Part shown: positions 1 to 7,762 of the stretch, one piece after another
Position numbering within the stretch: position 1 is the first letter of the stretch
How the letters are laid out: every line of letters begins with the position of its first letter
NCBI GenBank assembly: GCA_963727955.1
Contig: CAVSII010000003.1
Span: forward strand, 1 to 64,000
Reading direction: 5' to 3'
Origin: Bog-756 sp963727955
GTDB lineage: Bacteria > Actinomycetota > Acidimicrobiia > Acidimicrobiales > RAAP-2
DNA: 64,000 bases
Notes under the pieces: generated by a model
Seen by the model: the letters and a program-made list of their open reading frames with translations, nothing else
The model's database searches: none
Told to the model about the DNA's origin: nothing
Program-made: the position numbers and the translations under genes

Positions 1-47
1 GGTCACCTACTGGTTCCGTTGCGTGTCTGTCTAAACCTCCATCGAGG

Positions 48-545
48 ATCTCGACCTGCCAGCGGACTCTCTGGACCTGATCCACACCCGCAATGTGCTG
101 ATGCACATCGATGAGGCTGACCAGATGATGGCACGGCTCGTGGCCACTTTCTGACCAGGCGGCGTTCTGTGCTGTTCGAGGAAGCGGAGACTTTCCGCTG
201 GCCGGCATGTGACTTCGCCAGCCGTGCGCGAGGTGACCGGTGCACTGGTGGGCACATGGACCTGGGCGCGGACTCTGCCCACGACCCTCGCCCGGCTGCC
301 AGTGGATGACATTGCAGTCACCATCGAATACTCGATGGTGCAAGGGGGGTCACCGGAGGCTGCATCTGGACCTACACGCTCGATCCGTCGAGCACCGCCT
401 CACCGATCCAACACGGGGTGGATCGAACGGACTTTCATCGGTGACCAAGGCCACCTTCGATGAGGCGATGGCCCTGCTGGCTGATGAATCCTTTTGGACC
501 CCACTGGCCGCGGTCGTGTGCGTCTCGTGCCGACGCAGGTCGACC
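48..545 (+). pseudogene. Class I methyltransferase remnant, truncated and frameshifted
   Basis: Three frames in turn give pieces of one SAM-dependent methyltransferase. Around 48-155 reads DSLDLIHTRNVLMHI, the motif after the SAM-binding fold. It stops at TGA and resumes as VLFEEAETFRW around 168-200. A piece from about 225 (VTGALVGTWTWARTLP) and one near 465-525 (ALLADESFWTPLAAVV) match the C-terminal part of such enzymes. At least three frame changes are needed, and the N-terminal SAM-binding part lies before the window. No function beyond methyl transfer can be assigned. It is either a decayed gene or a poorly called one; the neighbour downstream is broken in the same way. Confidence 0.6.
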
Positions 546-571
546 ACGGTCGATCAACTCAGTTAGTGGCG

Positions 572-1313
572 AAGATGTGGCCAGTGGGATGGGAGGCACT
601 CGAGCAGTGGGGTGACGACGTCGCTCGCATCGAACCGCTTGCTGGAGGCCACAACGACGTGTGGAGGGTGCGCGGTGAAGGGGCAACTGGCGGTCGGTCG
701 TCTCGGTGCCAGGGGCGACGCTGATCTGGCGTGGGAGACCGATCTCCTCCAACACCTCGACCGTGAAGGTCTGGCCGTGCCGGTGCCGATCGCGACGACG
801 GACGGCCGGCTGTTCGCCGACGGACTGGTGGTGATGACCCATGTGGAGGGCGGACCGCCGGAGACGGAGGCCGACTGGCGTCGCGTGGCCGACACGCTCC
901 GCCAGCTGCACCGGTTGACGCGGGGATGGCCGCAGCGCCCGGGCTGGCGATCGTCGACCGACCTCGTGCATGCCGAGACCGGGACGAAGATCGACCTCCT
1001 GCGATGCCGCCTGAGGGTGTTGCTCGATGCCGGGCAGCGTGGGCGCGGCTCGCCGGGCGTCAGACATGCGTCGTCCACGGCGATCCCAACCCGCGGCAAT
1101 GTCCGCATGACCGCGGACCGGGTCGCGCTGATCGACTGGGACGAGTCGCACGTCGACGTCCCAGACCTCGACCTGGTGTTGCCCCACAACGCCGCCGGCC
1201 TCGACGACGGCGCCCACGACATCGCCGCCCAAGCGTCGGCCGCATGGGAAGCGGCCGTCTGCTGGGACGACGAGTACGCCGTCGAGCGGCTGGCCGAAGT
1301 TCGAGCGGTCTGA
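572..1313 (+). pseudogene. Aminoglycoside-phosphotransferase-family protein, frameshifted
   Basis: The protein is recovered only by joining frames. WEALEQWGDDVARIEPLAGG comes first (glycine-rich nucleotide loop, about 590-665), then a long middle frame 672-1010, a short piece near 1010-1090 carrying CVVHGDPNP (the HGDxxxxN catalytic-loop motif), and the middle frame again with VALIDWDESHVD (metal-binding Asp). These motifs define the APH/choline-kinase fold, which phosphorylates small hydroxylated molecules with ATP; the substrate is unknown. Three single-base shifts interrupt it. All catalytic motifs survive, so either the decay is recent or the indels are sequencing errors. Confidence 0.65.
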
Positions 1314-1443
1314 GCGGCGGCAGCGAATCGAGAGACCGCACTTACTGCAGGACGGCCCGGCGGCGTCCGAGCCGCCTATCGCTCGGTTGACCTTGCCCGT
1401 GGGGCCACATGCGGGCCGAAGGTCGGACAGCCAAACTGGGGCC

Positions 1444-2217
1444 ATGAAACCGCGCTCACAGCCCGATGTGCCCTACTACCGAGACGACCTGGCTCTCGTG
1501 CACCATCTGGGCTTCGGGTTCCACGCCGATGCGTGTGCGCCGGGCATCCTCCGGCTCCTCGAGCCTGTGCGAGAGCACGACGGACTGGTCGTCGAGATTG
1601 GCTGCGGGAGCGGGCTGCTGACCTCCTATCTGGCCGACGCCGGTCTCCGGGTTCTTGCCACCGACGCTTCAGATGCGATGCTCAACCTGGCCCGAACGTA
1701 CGTGCCCGCTGCCCTCGAGATCCGGCGGTTGAGGCTGCCGGGCGACTCCATTCCTCCGGCCGACGCAATCGTCGGGGTAGGCCACGCACTCAACTACCTG
1801 GACGAGGAGTCGCAGGTCGAAGCGGCACTCATCGCGATGGCTACAGCCCTGCGACCCGGCGGCGTCATGGCCATCGACCTGTGCGACCTCGCATGGGGAT
1901 CGGTACGGAAGCACCAGCCGCCGAGTATCTGGCGAACGGAGGATTGGGTGCTGATGACGGAGTTCTCGTTACCCGAGCCGAGCCGCTACGTGCGCCTCAT
2001 GACCACCTTCGTTCGCCAGGATGGCGACATGTGGCGGCGAGACGACGAGCGACACGACAATGTCCTGATCGAGACGTCCAAGGTTCCCGACCTGCTCGCC
2101 CGTCACGGGGTGGAGGCGACCGTCTCGGGTTCGTTCGGAGACGAGTTGCTGCCTGCGGGCCTGGTGGCCGTCGTCGGTCGCAAGATCGGGCCCGGGGGAG
2201 ATCGACTCGCCTCCTAG
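1444..2217 (+). CDS. SAM-dependent class I methyltransferase
   Basis: 257 residues. Motif I is VVEIGCGSGLLTSYL (about residue 47), followed by VLATDASDAML (acidic residue that binds the SAM ribose) and ALRPGGVMAIDLCD, in the order of a Rossmann-fold methyltransferase. The ATG at 1444 is preferred over an upstream in-frame start at 1387 because the conserved region begins soon after it. The enzyme should be cytosolic and act on a small molecule; the substrate cannot be read from the sequence. It sits between the broken kinase-like gene and a glycoside hydrolase with no clear operon link. Confidence 0.85.
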   Translation: MKPRSQPDVPYYRDDLALVHHLGFGFHADACAPGILRLLEPVREHDGLVVEIGCGSGLLTSYLADAGLRVLATDASDAMLNLARTYVPAALEIRRLRLPGDSIPPADAIVGVGHALNYLDEESQVEAALIAMATALRPGGVMAIDLCDLAWGSVRKHQPPSIWRTEDWVLMTEFSLPEPSRYVRLMTTFVRQDGDMWRRDDERHDNVLIETSKVPDLLARHGVEATVSGSFGDELLPAGLVAVVGRKIGPGGDRLAS

Positions 2218-2295
2218 ATCAGAGTCCTCGGCCGGCACCGGAGCGACAAAAGCGCAGCCGGTGAATAGGCACGCTCAGCTAGATTCGCACGTCTG

Positions 2296-3519
2296 ATGTC
2301 GGACAGGACTGGAGGGCGTGACGAATTCCCTGACTTTGCCTGGGCGGTGGGCGAAGAAGGGTCCGATCCCGTGGTGCTTCGCGACGGGGTTCCCTATCGC
2401 CAGGACCAATTCGCCCAAAGTGGCCATTACTCCCACGTCGAGGACGACCTCCGCTCCATTGCTGCCCTCGGCGTCAGGATCGTCCGGTACGGGGTGCCAT
2501 GGCGCCTGAGCGAGCCCGAGCCCGGCCGTTATGACTGGACGCTCTGGGACCGAGCCTTAGCCGGCTGTGCTGACCACGGTGTCGAGCCGATCGTCGACTT
2601 GTTGCACTTTGGTCTCCCCGATCGGTTCGACGGCTTCGCCGATCGGCGATGGGTGGACTCGTTCACTCGGTACGTCGAGGCATTCCTCGACCGGTACGCG
2701 GAGCCGCGATGGTTCACACCCATCAATGAGCCCGGCGTCACGGCAGAGAATTCGGGTTGCCTGGGATTGTGGAACGACCGGCTGGCCTCAGGGCCCGACC
2801 ATGCCCGCATCTTGACCAATATCGTGTTGGCCAATCTGGAGGCCGTGGCGCGTATCCGTGGCGATCGCCGCGGCTGGTGGATCGGCTCCGAGGGTTTCCC
2901 GGTGCCGGTGGCCGTGGACCCGCAGGCCGAAGAAGACGTGCAGGCGTTGCGGGCATGGATGTGGCTGGTATGGGACCTGCACTTCGGACGAGACCCACTC
3001 CCGGCATCAGCGGGTTATCTCGACCCCGTGGACACTGCAGTGCTGGAGCGGATCCGGTCGCTGGCGGTGACCGACCGGGTGGTCGCCGGCCTCGACTTCT
3101 ACCCCACCTCGGTCTTTCCCGTGGGAGGGGTTGCCCCACAGTGGTCGATCGACGAGCGAATGGCGTTGGCCGTTGCCGAGTTTCGACGGTGGCACCACCG
3201 GTATGACGTGCCCTTCTGGGTGGCGGAAACCTCGAATTTGTCGCTCGGCATCGACGACCAGGTCCCGTGGTTGCTCTCGCTCACCGATGGACTTGGCGGG
3301 ATGGTCGAGGACGGCCTGCCGGTACGCGGACTGTGCTGGTATAGCCGCGGAGACCAATTCGACTGGCAGTCCGAACTGGTGAACCCCAAAGGGGCCGTGA
3401 CCGAGGTCGGGCTGTTCGACGTTCACCGCCGGGCCAGACCGGTGGCCGCCGTTTTTGCGCAACTGGCCTCACAAGCGTTGCCACCTCCGTACCAGGTGCC
3501 AGGGAGGTCAGGGCACTAG
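2296..3519 (+). CDS. GH1-like beta-glycosidase family protein
   Basis: 407 residues with a (beta/alpha)8-type glycosidase pattern: VRIVRYGVPWRLSEPEPGRY near the N terminus, WFTPINEP with the likely acid/base Glu145, and FWVAETSN with Glu311 in the place of the nucleophile. The GH1 nucleophile motif is normally TENG, so this member is divergent. No signal peptide is visible, so the protein is probably cytosolic. A secreted GH36-like enzyme follows on the same strand 94 bases later, which suggests a role in using plant or microbial oligosaccharides. GH5 or GH30 relatives share the clan, so the family call is tentative. Confidence 0.7.
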   Translation: MSDRTGGRDEFPDFAWAVGEEGSDPVVLRDGVPYRQDQFAQSGHYSHVEDDLRSIAALGVRIVRYGVPWRLSEPEPGRYDWTLWDRALAGCADHGVEPIVDLLHFGLPDRFDGFADRRWVDSFTRYVEAFLDRYAEPRWFTPINEPGVTAENSGCLGLWNDRLASGPDHARILTNIVLANLEAVARIRGDRRGWWIGSEGFPVPVAVDPQAEEDVQALRAWMWLVWDLHFGRDPLPASAGYLDPVDTAVLERIRSLAVTDRVVAGLDFYPTSVFPVGGVAPQWSIDERMALAVAEFRRWHHRYDVPFWVAETSNLSLGIDDQVPWLLSLTDGLGGMVEDGLPVRGLCWYSRGDQFDWQSELVNPKGAVTEVGLFDVHRRARPVAAVFAQLASQALPPPYQVPGRSGH

Positions 3520-3613
3520 TCTGCAAGGTGTTCGCTCGAGCCGGGGCGTTGCCGCGACCAAGCGCTCCGGTGGTACCGGGTCGGGCAATCGGTCGGCCTA
3601 AGGGAGCGTTGCG

Positions 3614-5776
3614 GTGGACAGGAGACTCTTCCTCAAGTTGCTGGGGGCAGGCACCGGGTCGGCGGCATTGCCGGCGACCCGGAACCGCTTTCTGACCACC
3701 ACCGTGGCGCCGGTGCCGCTGGGCAGCGACACTGCCAGCGCGGCAGTATCGGAGTTCATTGCCGACCCACCCTTCTCGTTCGACTACGGCGGCGTTTCGT
3801 CGGCCATCCTCCTGCCCCAGTGGCGGGTAACGAGGGGCAAAGTGAGCTCCGTGACGGGGCGCTCCGAAGAATCGATCACGTGGAAGGCGCCGTCCGGAGA
3901 GCTACAGGTGCAGGCGACGGTGGTCGTCTACGAGACCTTCGGGGCCATCGAATGGACAGTGTCGTTCGCCAACCCCACATCGAGTACCTCGCAGCGGTTG
4001 AGCGCCGTACTGGCCGCCGACGCCGTCATCAACGGGTCACCCACCACGCCCTATACCCTCCACCATTTCAACGGCAGCGCCCAGCAGGCCGATGACTACG
4101 CGCCGCTGACTTCGCCACTGGCGCCGGGCGACGTGCAGCTTCTCTTCCCGCAGGGGGGTCGGCCGTCGAACGGCACGTGGCCCTACTTCAATATTTCGTG
4201 GGGCGACCGGGGGGTGATGGCCGCTGTCGGATGGCCAGGGCAATGGACCACCCAGCTGCTGGTCGACCAGCACGAAGGCCTGCGCCTCAAGACCGGGATG
4301 ACCTCGGCCGACCCACAGCTGATCGCTTATCAGGACATCGACGACGCCATGCTTTTGGACACCTACCTCGAGGCGGGCGAGAAGGTGCGGACCCCCCTCA
4401 TTGTCCTCATGCCGTGGAGGGCCGACAGTTGGCTGTTGGCCCAGAACAAGTGGCGGCGATGGATGGTCGACTACAACCTGCCGCGCTTTGGAGGGAGCCT
4501 TCCTGCTCCCATCCTTCCCACCAGCGGCAGCCTGAGCCTGTTTCCTGACCAGTCCGAAGAGCTCTCAGCCATCGATTCCTATGCAAAGCGGGGGACCACC
4601 AAGGACCACGGTGGTTTCTACACGCATTGGTGGGTGGACGCCGGCTGGTATGCCATTCCGAGCGGGCTACCCGACGGTTGGTCCCAGGATTGGGGCAACG
4701 GCGTGGGCAACTGGTTCCCGGACCCGAAGCGCTTCCCCGAAGGCATGAGGCCGACATTCCAGCGGGCCCTGGATCATGACATGAAGTCCCTGTTATGGAG
4801 CGAGCCGGAGCGGGTGGGGATCGGCACCCAGCTGTTCAACGAGCACCAGGACTGGCTCATCGCCCCCCCGGACCCCATCGAAGACTTCAGTTACCTCCTC
4901 GACTTCGGGAACCCCGACGCCTGGGCCTGGTCAGTGGAGCACTTCGACAGCATCATCACCAACCAGGTCGCTCGCGGTCACCAGTTGGACGTGTTCCGCC
5001 AGGACTTCAACATGGACCCGCTCGACTACTGGAACGCCAAGGATGTACCGGGGCGCACGGGAATGACGCAGGTGAAGCACGTGAGTGGCCATCTCGCCTT
5101 CTGGGACGAGTTGCGCAAGCGCCATCCTCATCTCTGGATAGACAGCTGCGCTTCGGGTGGCCGACGCAACGATCTCGAGACGATGCGCCGTTCGGTGCCT
5201 CTGTTACGGAGCGATTACCAATTTGAGCCGACCGGTAATCAGTGTCAGACCTACGGTATTTCCCTCTGGCTTCCGTACTACGGGACAGGGGTGGGACCAC
5301 AAACCACCAATGACGGTGCCTGGGGCCCGGGCCAGTACGTGGTGCGTAGTTCCCTTGCGCCGAGCTACGAGTCGAGCGTCGACGCCGGAACCGCCAGCGA
5401 GAAGGACTGGGCCCTGCTCCGCACCATGAACGAGGAATTCCTGCGTATAAAAGATGACCTGTTGTACAGCGATTTCTATCCTCTGACCGAGTTCAGCCTG
5501 GAGGATGACGTATGGATGGCATTCCAATTCGACCGCCCGGCGGCGGGCAGCGGGGTGGTCCTGGCCTTTCGACGGCCCCACGCACGGGCGACGTCGATGC
5601 GATTAATCCTGCACGGCTTGGATGCGGGCAGGCAGTACCAGATGGACAACTTCGACTCGGACAGGAAGGAACTGTTGTCCGGAAAGAGTCTCATGCACGA
5701 GGGCCTGAAGCTGTCGCTTGTGGAAGCGCCAGATTCGGCCATCGTGCATTACGAGCGCCAGTCGGGCGGGTCTTAA
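3614..5776 (+). CDS. Tat-exported GH36-like alpha-galactosidase
   Basis: 720 residues starting at GTG. The N terminus DRRLFLKLLGAG is a twin-arginine signal, so export in folded form is expected. GH36/clan-D motifs follow: VFRQDFNMD, where Asp464 would be the nucleophile, then DSCASGGRRND and LLRSDY, where Asp534 fits the acid/base. The N-terminal part has the beta-sandwich pattern of these enzymes. The likely reaction is release of alpha-linked galactose (or a related sugar) outside the cell. It follows the GH1-like gene and may work with it and with the GH3 enzyme at 7763. Confidence 0.82.
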   Translation: MDRRLFLKLLGAGTGSAALPATRNRFLTTTVAPVPLGSDTASAAVSEFIADPPFSFDYGGVSSAILLPQWRVTRGKVSSVTGRSEESITWKAPSGELQVQATVVVYETFGAIEWTVSFANPTSSTSQRLSAVLAADAVINGSPTTPYTLHHFNGSAQQADDYAPLTSPLAPGDVQLLFPQGGRPSNGTWPYFNISWGDRGVMAAVGWPGQWTTQLLVDQHEGLRLKTGMTSADPQLIAYQDIDDAMLLDTYLEAGEKVRTPLIVLMPWRADSWLLAQNKWRRWMVDYNLPRFGGSLPAPILPTSGSLSLFPDQSEELSAIDSYAKRGTTKDHGGFYTHWWVDAGWYAIPSGLPDGWSQDWGNGVGNWFPDPKRFPEGMRPTFQRALDHDMKSLLWSEPERVGIGTQLFNEHQDWLIAPPDPIEDFSYLLDFGNPDAWAWSVEHFDSIITNQVARGHQLDVFRQDFNMDPLDYWNAKDVPGRTGMTQVKHVSGHLAFWDELRKRHPHLWIDSCASGGRRNDLETMRRSVPLLRSDYQFEPTGNQCQTYGISLWLPYYGTGVGPQTTNDGAWGPGQYVVRSSLAPSYESSVDAGTASEKDWALLRTMNEEFLRIKDDLLYSDFYPLTEFSLEDDVWMAFQFDRPAAGSGVVLAFRRPHARATSMRLILHGLDAGRQYQMDNFDSDRKELLSGKSLMHEGLKLSLVEAPDSAIVHYERQSGGS

Positions 5777-5892
5777 ATCCGGAGCGAGGTTCTTAGGACG
5801 ACTACGTCTCGCTCTCGTCCTCGCCTTACCCGCCGGGACGCGGCACCGATGCCCGAGCCGACCCCGGCATCATCAGCGACCTGTGCCGTCGC

Positions 5893-6477
5893 TCAGCTGA
5901 CCGACGGTCCCTGTTGGCGGACGGACTCGACGGTCTCCATGGCCGTGCGCAGCTCGCTCAGCCACTCGTCGGAGTTGCGGGCCACCAGCTTGACGCACCA
6001 GGCCAGGGCGTCCGAGCGGCTGCGGGCCACGCCGCTGTCGACCAGGGTGTCGAGAACCCGACGCTCGGGCTGGCGCAGCCGGGTCATGACCGGAACGGAC
6101 AGGTTGGTGAACACCTGGCTGGTGTCGCCGGCCTCCGCTCCCCAGGCCACGTGGCGCCCGAAACGGTGCTCCGCTTCGCGGGCCACGGCCATGCGCTCGT
6201 CACGGGTGTCCTCCCGGAATCGAGTGATGCGACCGGACTCGGCCGCCGCCCGCGAGGCGTCGTCGGCCCCGTCGGCCACCGGCGGGGCGGGCACCCGACC
6301 GACGATGAGGATCTCGTCCCGGTCGACGGTCACCGTCGGCGTCCCTTCGAACCACCCGTCCGGTAACCGCCCGGCCAGCCAGCCCTCGACCGTCTCGAGC
6401 GGTGGATTCTCGTCGAACGGGCCGTCGTGGGGCCGACCCCGTCCCCGGCCTCGACCTGTGTGCGCTTCTCTCATCAT
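5893..6477 (-). CDS. Hypothetical protein with ribbon-helix-helix-like C-terminal part
   Basis: 194 residues, not recognised. The first 20 residues are Arg/Gly rich. The C-terminal third (VMTRLRQPERRVLDTLVDSG, then ARSRSDALAWCVKLVA) resembles the spacing of short DNA-binding ribbon-helix-helix proteins, but this is only a resemblance. Two Met codons are adjacent at the start (6477 and 6474), preceded by a strong GAGGAGG ribosome binding site. An unusually AT-rich 45-base stretch lies directly upstream and is probably its promoter. It is convergent with the GH36-like gene. Confidence 0.6.
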   Translation of the reverse strand: MMREAHTGRGRGRGRPHDGPFDENPPLETVEGWLAGRLPDGWFEGTPTVTVDRDEILIVGRVPAPPVADGADDASRAAAESGRITRFREDTRDERMAVAREAEHRFGRHVAWGAEAGDTSQVFTNLSVPVMTRLRQPERRVLDTLVDSGVARSRSDALAWCVKLVARNSDEWLSELRTAMETVESVRQQGPSVS

Positions 6478-6479
6478 TG

Positions 6480-6525
6480 ATTCCTCCTCAAATGATTACT
6501 TTATTACAATATAGCAAACCTGACG
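6480..6525 (-). promoter_or_regulatory. AT-rich promoter with ATTAC direct repeat
   Basis: An AT-rich island in surrounding DNA of much higher GC. On the plus strand it contains ATTAC-TTT-ATTAC (two 5-base repeats 8 bases apart). On the minus strand it offers TATATT or TATTGT as a -10 element about 30 bases from the start at 6477, then GAGGAGG. The repeats could be an operator, perhaps for the gene's own product. Confidence 0.45.
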
Positions 6526-6597
6526 GTCGAGCGGGCCGCTCCGTCGGAGGAACCCCTAACAGCAGGCCTCGCTCCCCCGCTGAACAACCGTGAGACG

Positions 6598-7584
6598 ATG
6601 ACCGGCGTGCGCTACGTGGTGTTGGGCGCCGGGGCCATCGGTGGGGTGGTCGGCGGTCGCCTGTTCCAGGCCGGTTTGGAGGTGACCCTCATCGCCCGCG
6701 GTCAGCACCTCGAAATTGTCCGCTCGCAGGGGCTGCGCCTCGAGTCGCCGGCCGAGGCGGTCACCCTGCCCATCCCCGCGGTCGGTCACCCGGGAGAAAT
6801 CGACTGGGAGGCGCAGACGACGGTGCTGTTGGCCGTCAAGAGCCAGCAGACCCACGCGGCCGTCGACGATCTGGTGGCCGTGGCCCCGCCGACCACCCCC
6901 ATCGTCAGCCTCCAGAACGGCATCGCCAACGAGCCGGCCCTCCTCCGGTTCTTCCCCCGTGTGTACGGGGTGTGCGTGATGTGCCCGGCCAGCCACCTCG
7001 AGCCCGGGGTGGTGCAGGCCTGGTCGGACCCGACCACCGGCCTGTTGGACATCGGCTGCTACCCGTACGGAACCGACTCGATCAGCCAGCAGATCTCCTC
7101 TGATCTGTCGCGCTCCCGGTTCGAATCGGTGGGGCGGTCGGCCATCGGTCGTTGGAAGAGCCGCAAGCTGATCCTCAACCTGGGCAACGTGGTCGAAGCA
7201 CTGTGTGCCCCGGACGACGACCGGCGGCGGGACCTGGTGAGCCGGCTGGTGGCCGAAGGCGAAGCCGCTCTGGCCGCGGCGGGCATGGACGTGGCCACCA
7301 AGGAAGAGGACCGTGCCCGACGGGCAGACCATCTCCGGCTCGGAACCATCGAGGGTCGGAGCCGGGAGGGCGGCTCGTCTTGGCAGAGTCTCCGGCGACA
7401 CACCGGCGACATCGAGACCGACTATCTCAACGGCGAGATCGTGCGCCTGGGACGGATGCACGACACGCCCACACCGGCCAATGCGCTGGTCCAGACCCTG
7501 GCCCGCACGGCGGCCTCGGCCCGCACCGAGCCGGCCACGGTGGCGGCCAGCACCATCCTGGCCGAGCTCGACCAAGGGGGATGA
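6598..7584 (+). CDS. Ketopantoate reductase family protein (ApbA/PanE-like)
   Basis: 328 residues. The N terminus YVVLGAGAIGGVVGG is the NADPH-binding GxGxxG loop. ILLAVKS-like and SLQNGIAN segments follow, and near residue 270 GDIETDYLNGEIVRLG then TPTPAN matches the substrate-side signature of the family. Members reduce 2-ketopantoate to pantoate in coenzyme A synthesis, but many actinobacterial paralogues have other 2-oxo acid substrates, so no gene symbol is given. The ATG is 121 bases from the divergent gene at 6477. A short gap separates it from the GH3 gene downstream. Confidence 0.8.
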   Translation: MTGVRYVVLGAGAIGGVVGGRLFQAGLEVTLIARGQHLEIVRSQGLRLESPAEAVTLPIPAVGHPGEIDWEAQTTVLLAVKSQQTHAAVDDLVAVAPPTTPIVSLQNGIANEPALLRFFPRVYGVCVMCPASHLEPGVVQAWSDPTTGLLDIGCYPYGTDSISQQISSDLSRSRFESVGRSAIGRWKSRKLILNLGNVVEALCAPDDDRRRDLVSRLVAEGEAALAAAGMDVATKEEDRARRADHLRLGTIEGRSREGGSSWQSLRRHTGDIETDYLNGEIVRLGRMHDTPTPANALVQTLARTAASARTEPATVAASTILAELDQGG

Positions 7585-7762
7585 CCACACAGACCGCGGT
7601 CGACAGGCGGGTCAGGTGGCCCACGTCGCCCGGTGTCACCGGCCGGGTCAGCCATCGCCCACCGTGGTTTTGGTAGACCTTCGGCGTGCCGTGCGGGGTC
7701 GACAGAGGCTGGGGTGACCGGTCGCGGGCCACCGTCGGTGGTTATGGTCGGCCCCGGATCCT

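Noticed and set aside
7110..7140. tRNA-like GGTTCGAATC
   Set aside because: It lies inside the ketopantoate-reductase-like gene and has no matching cloverleaf.
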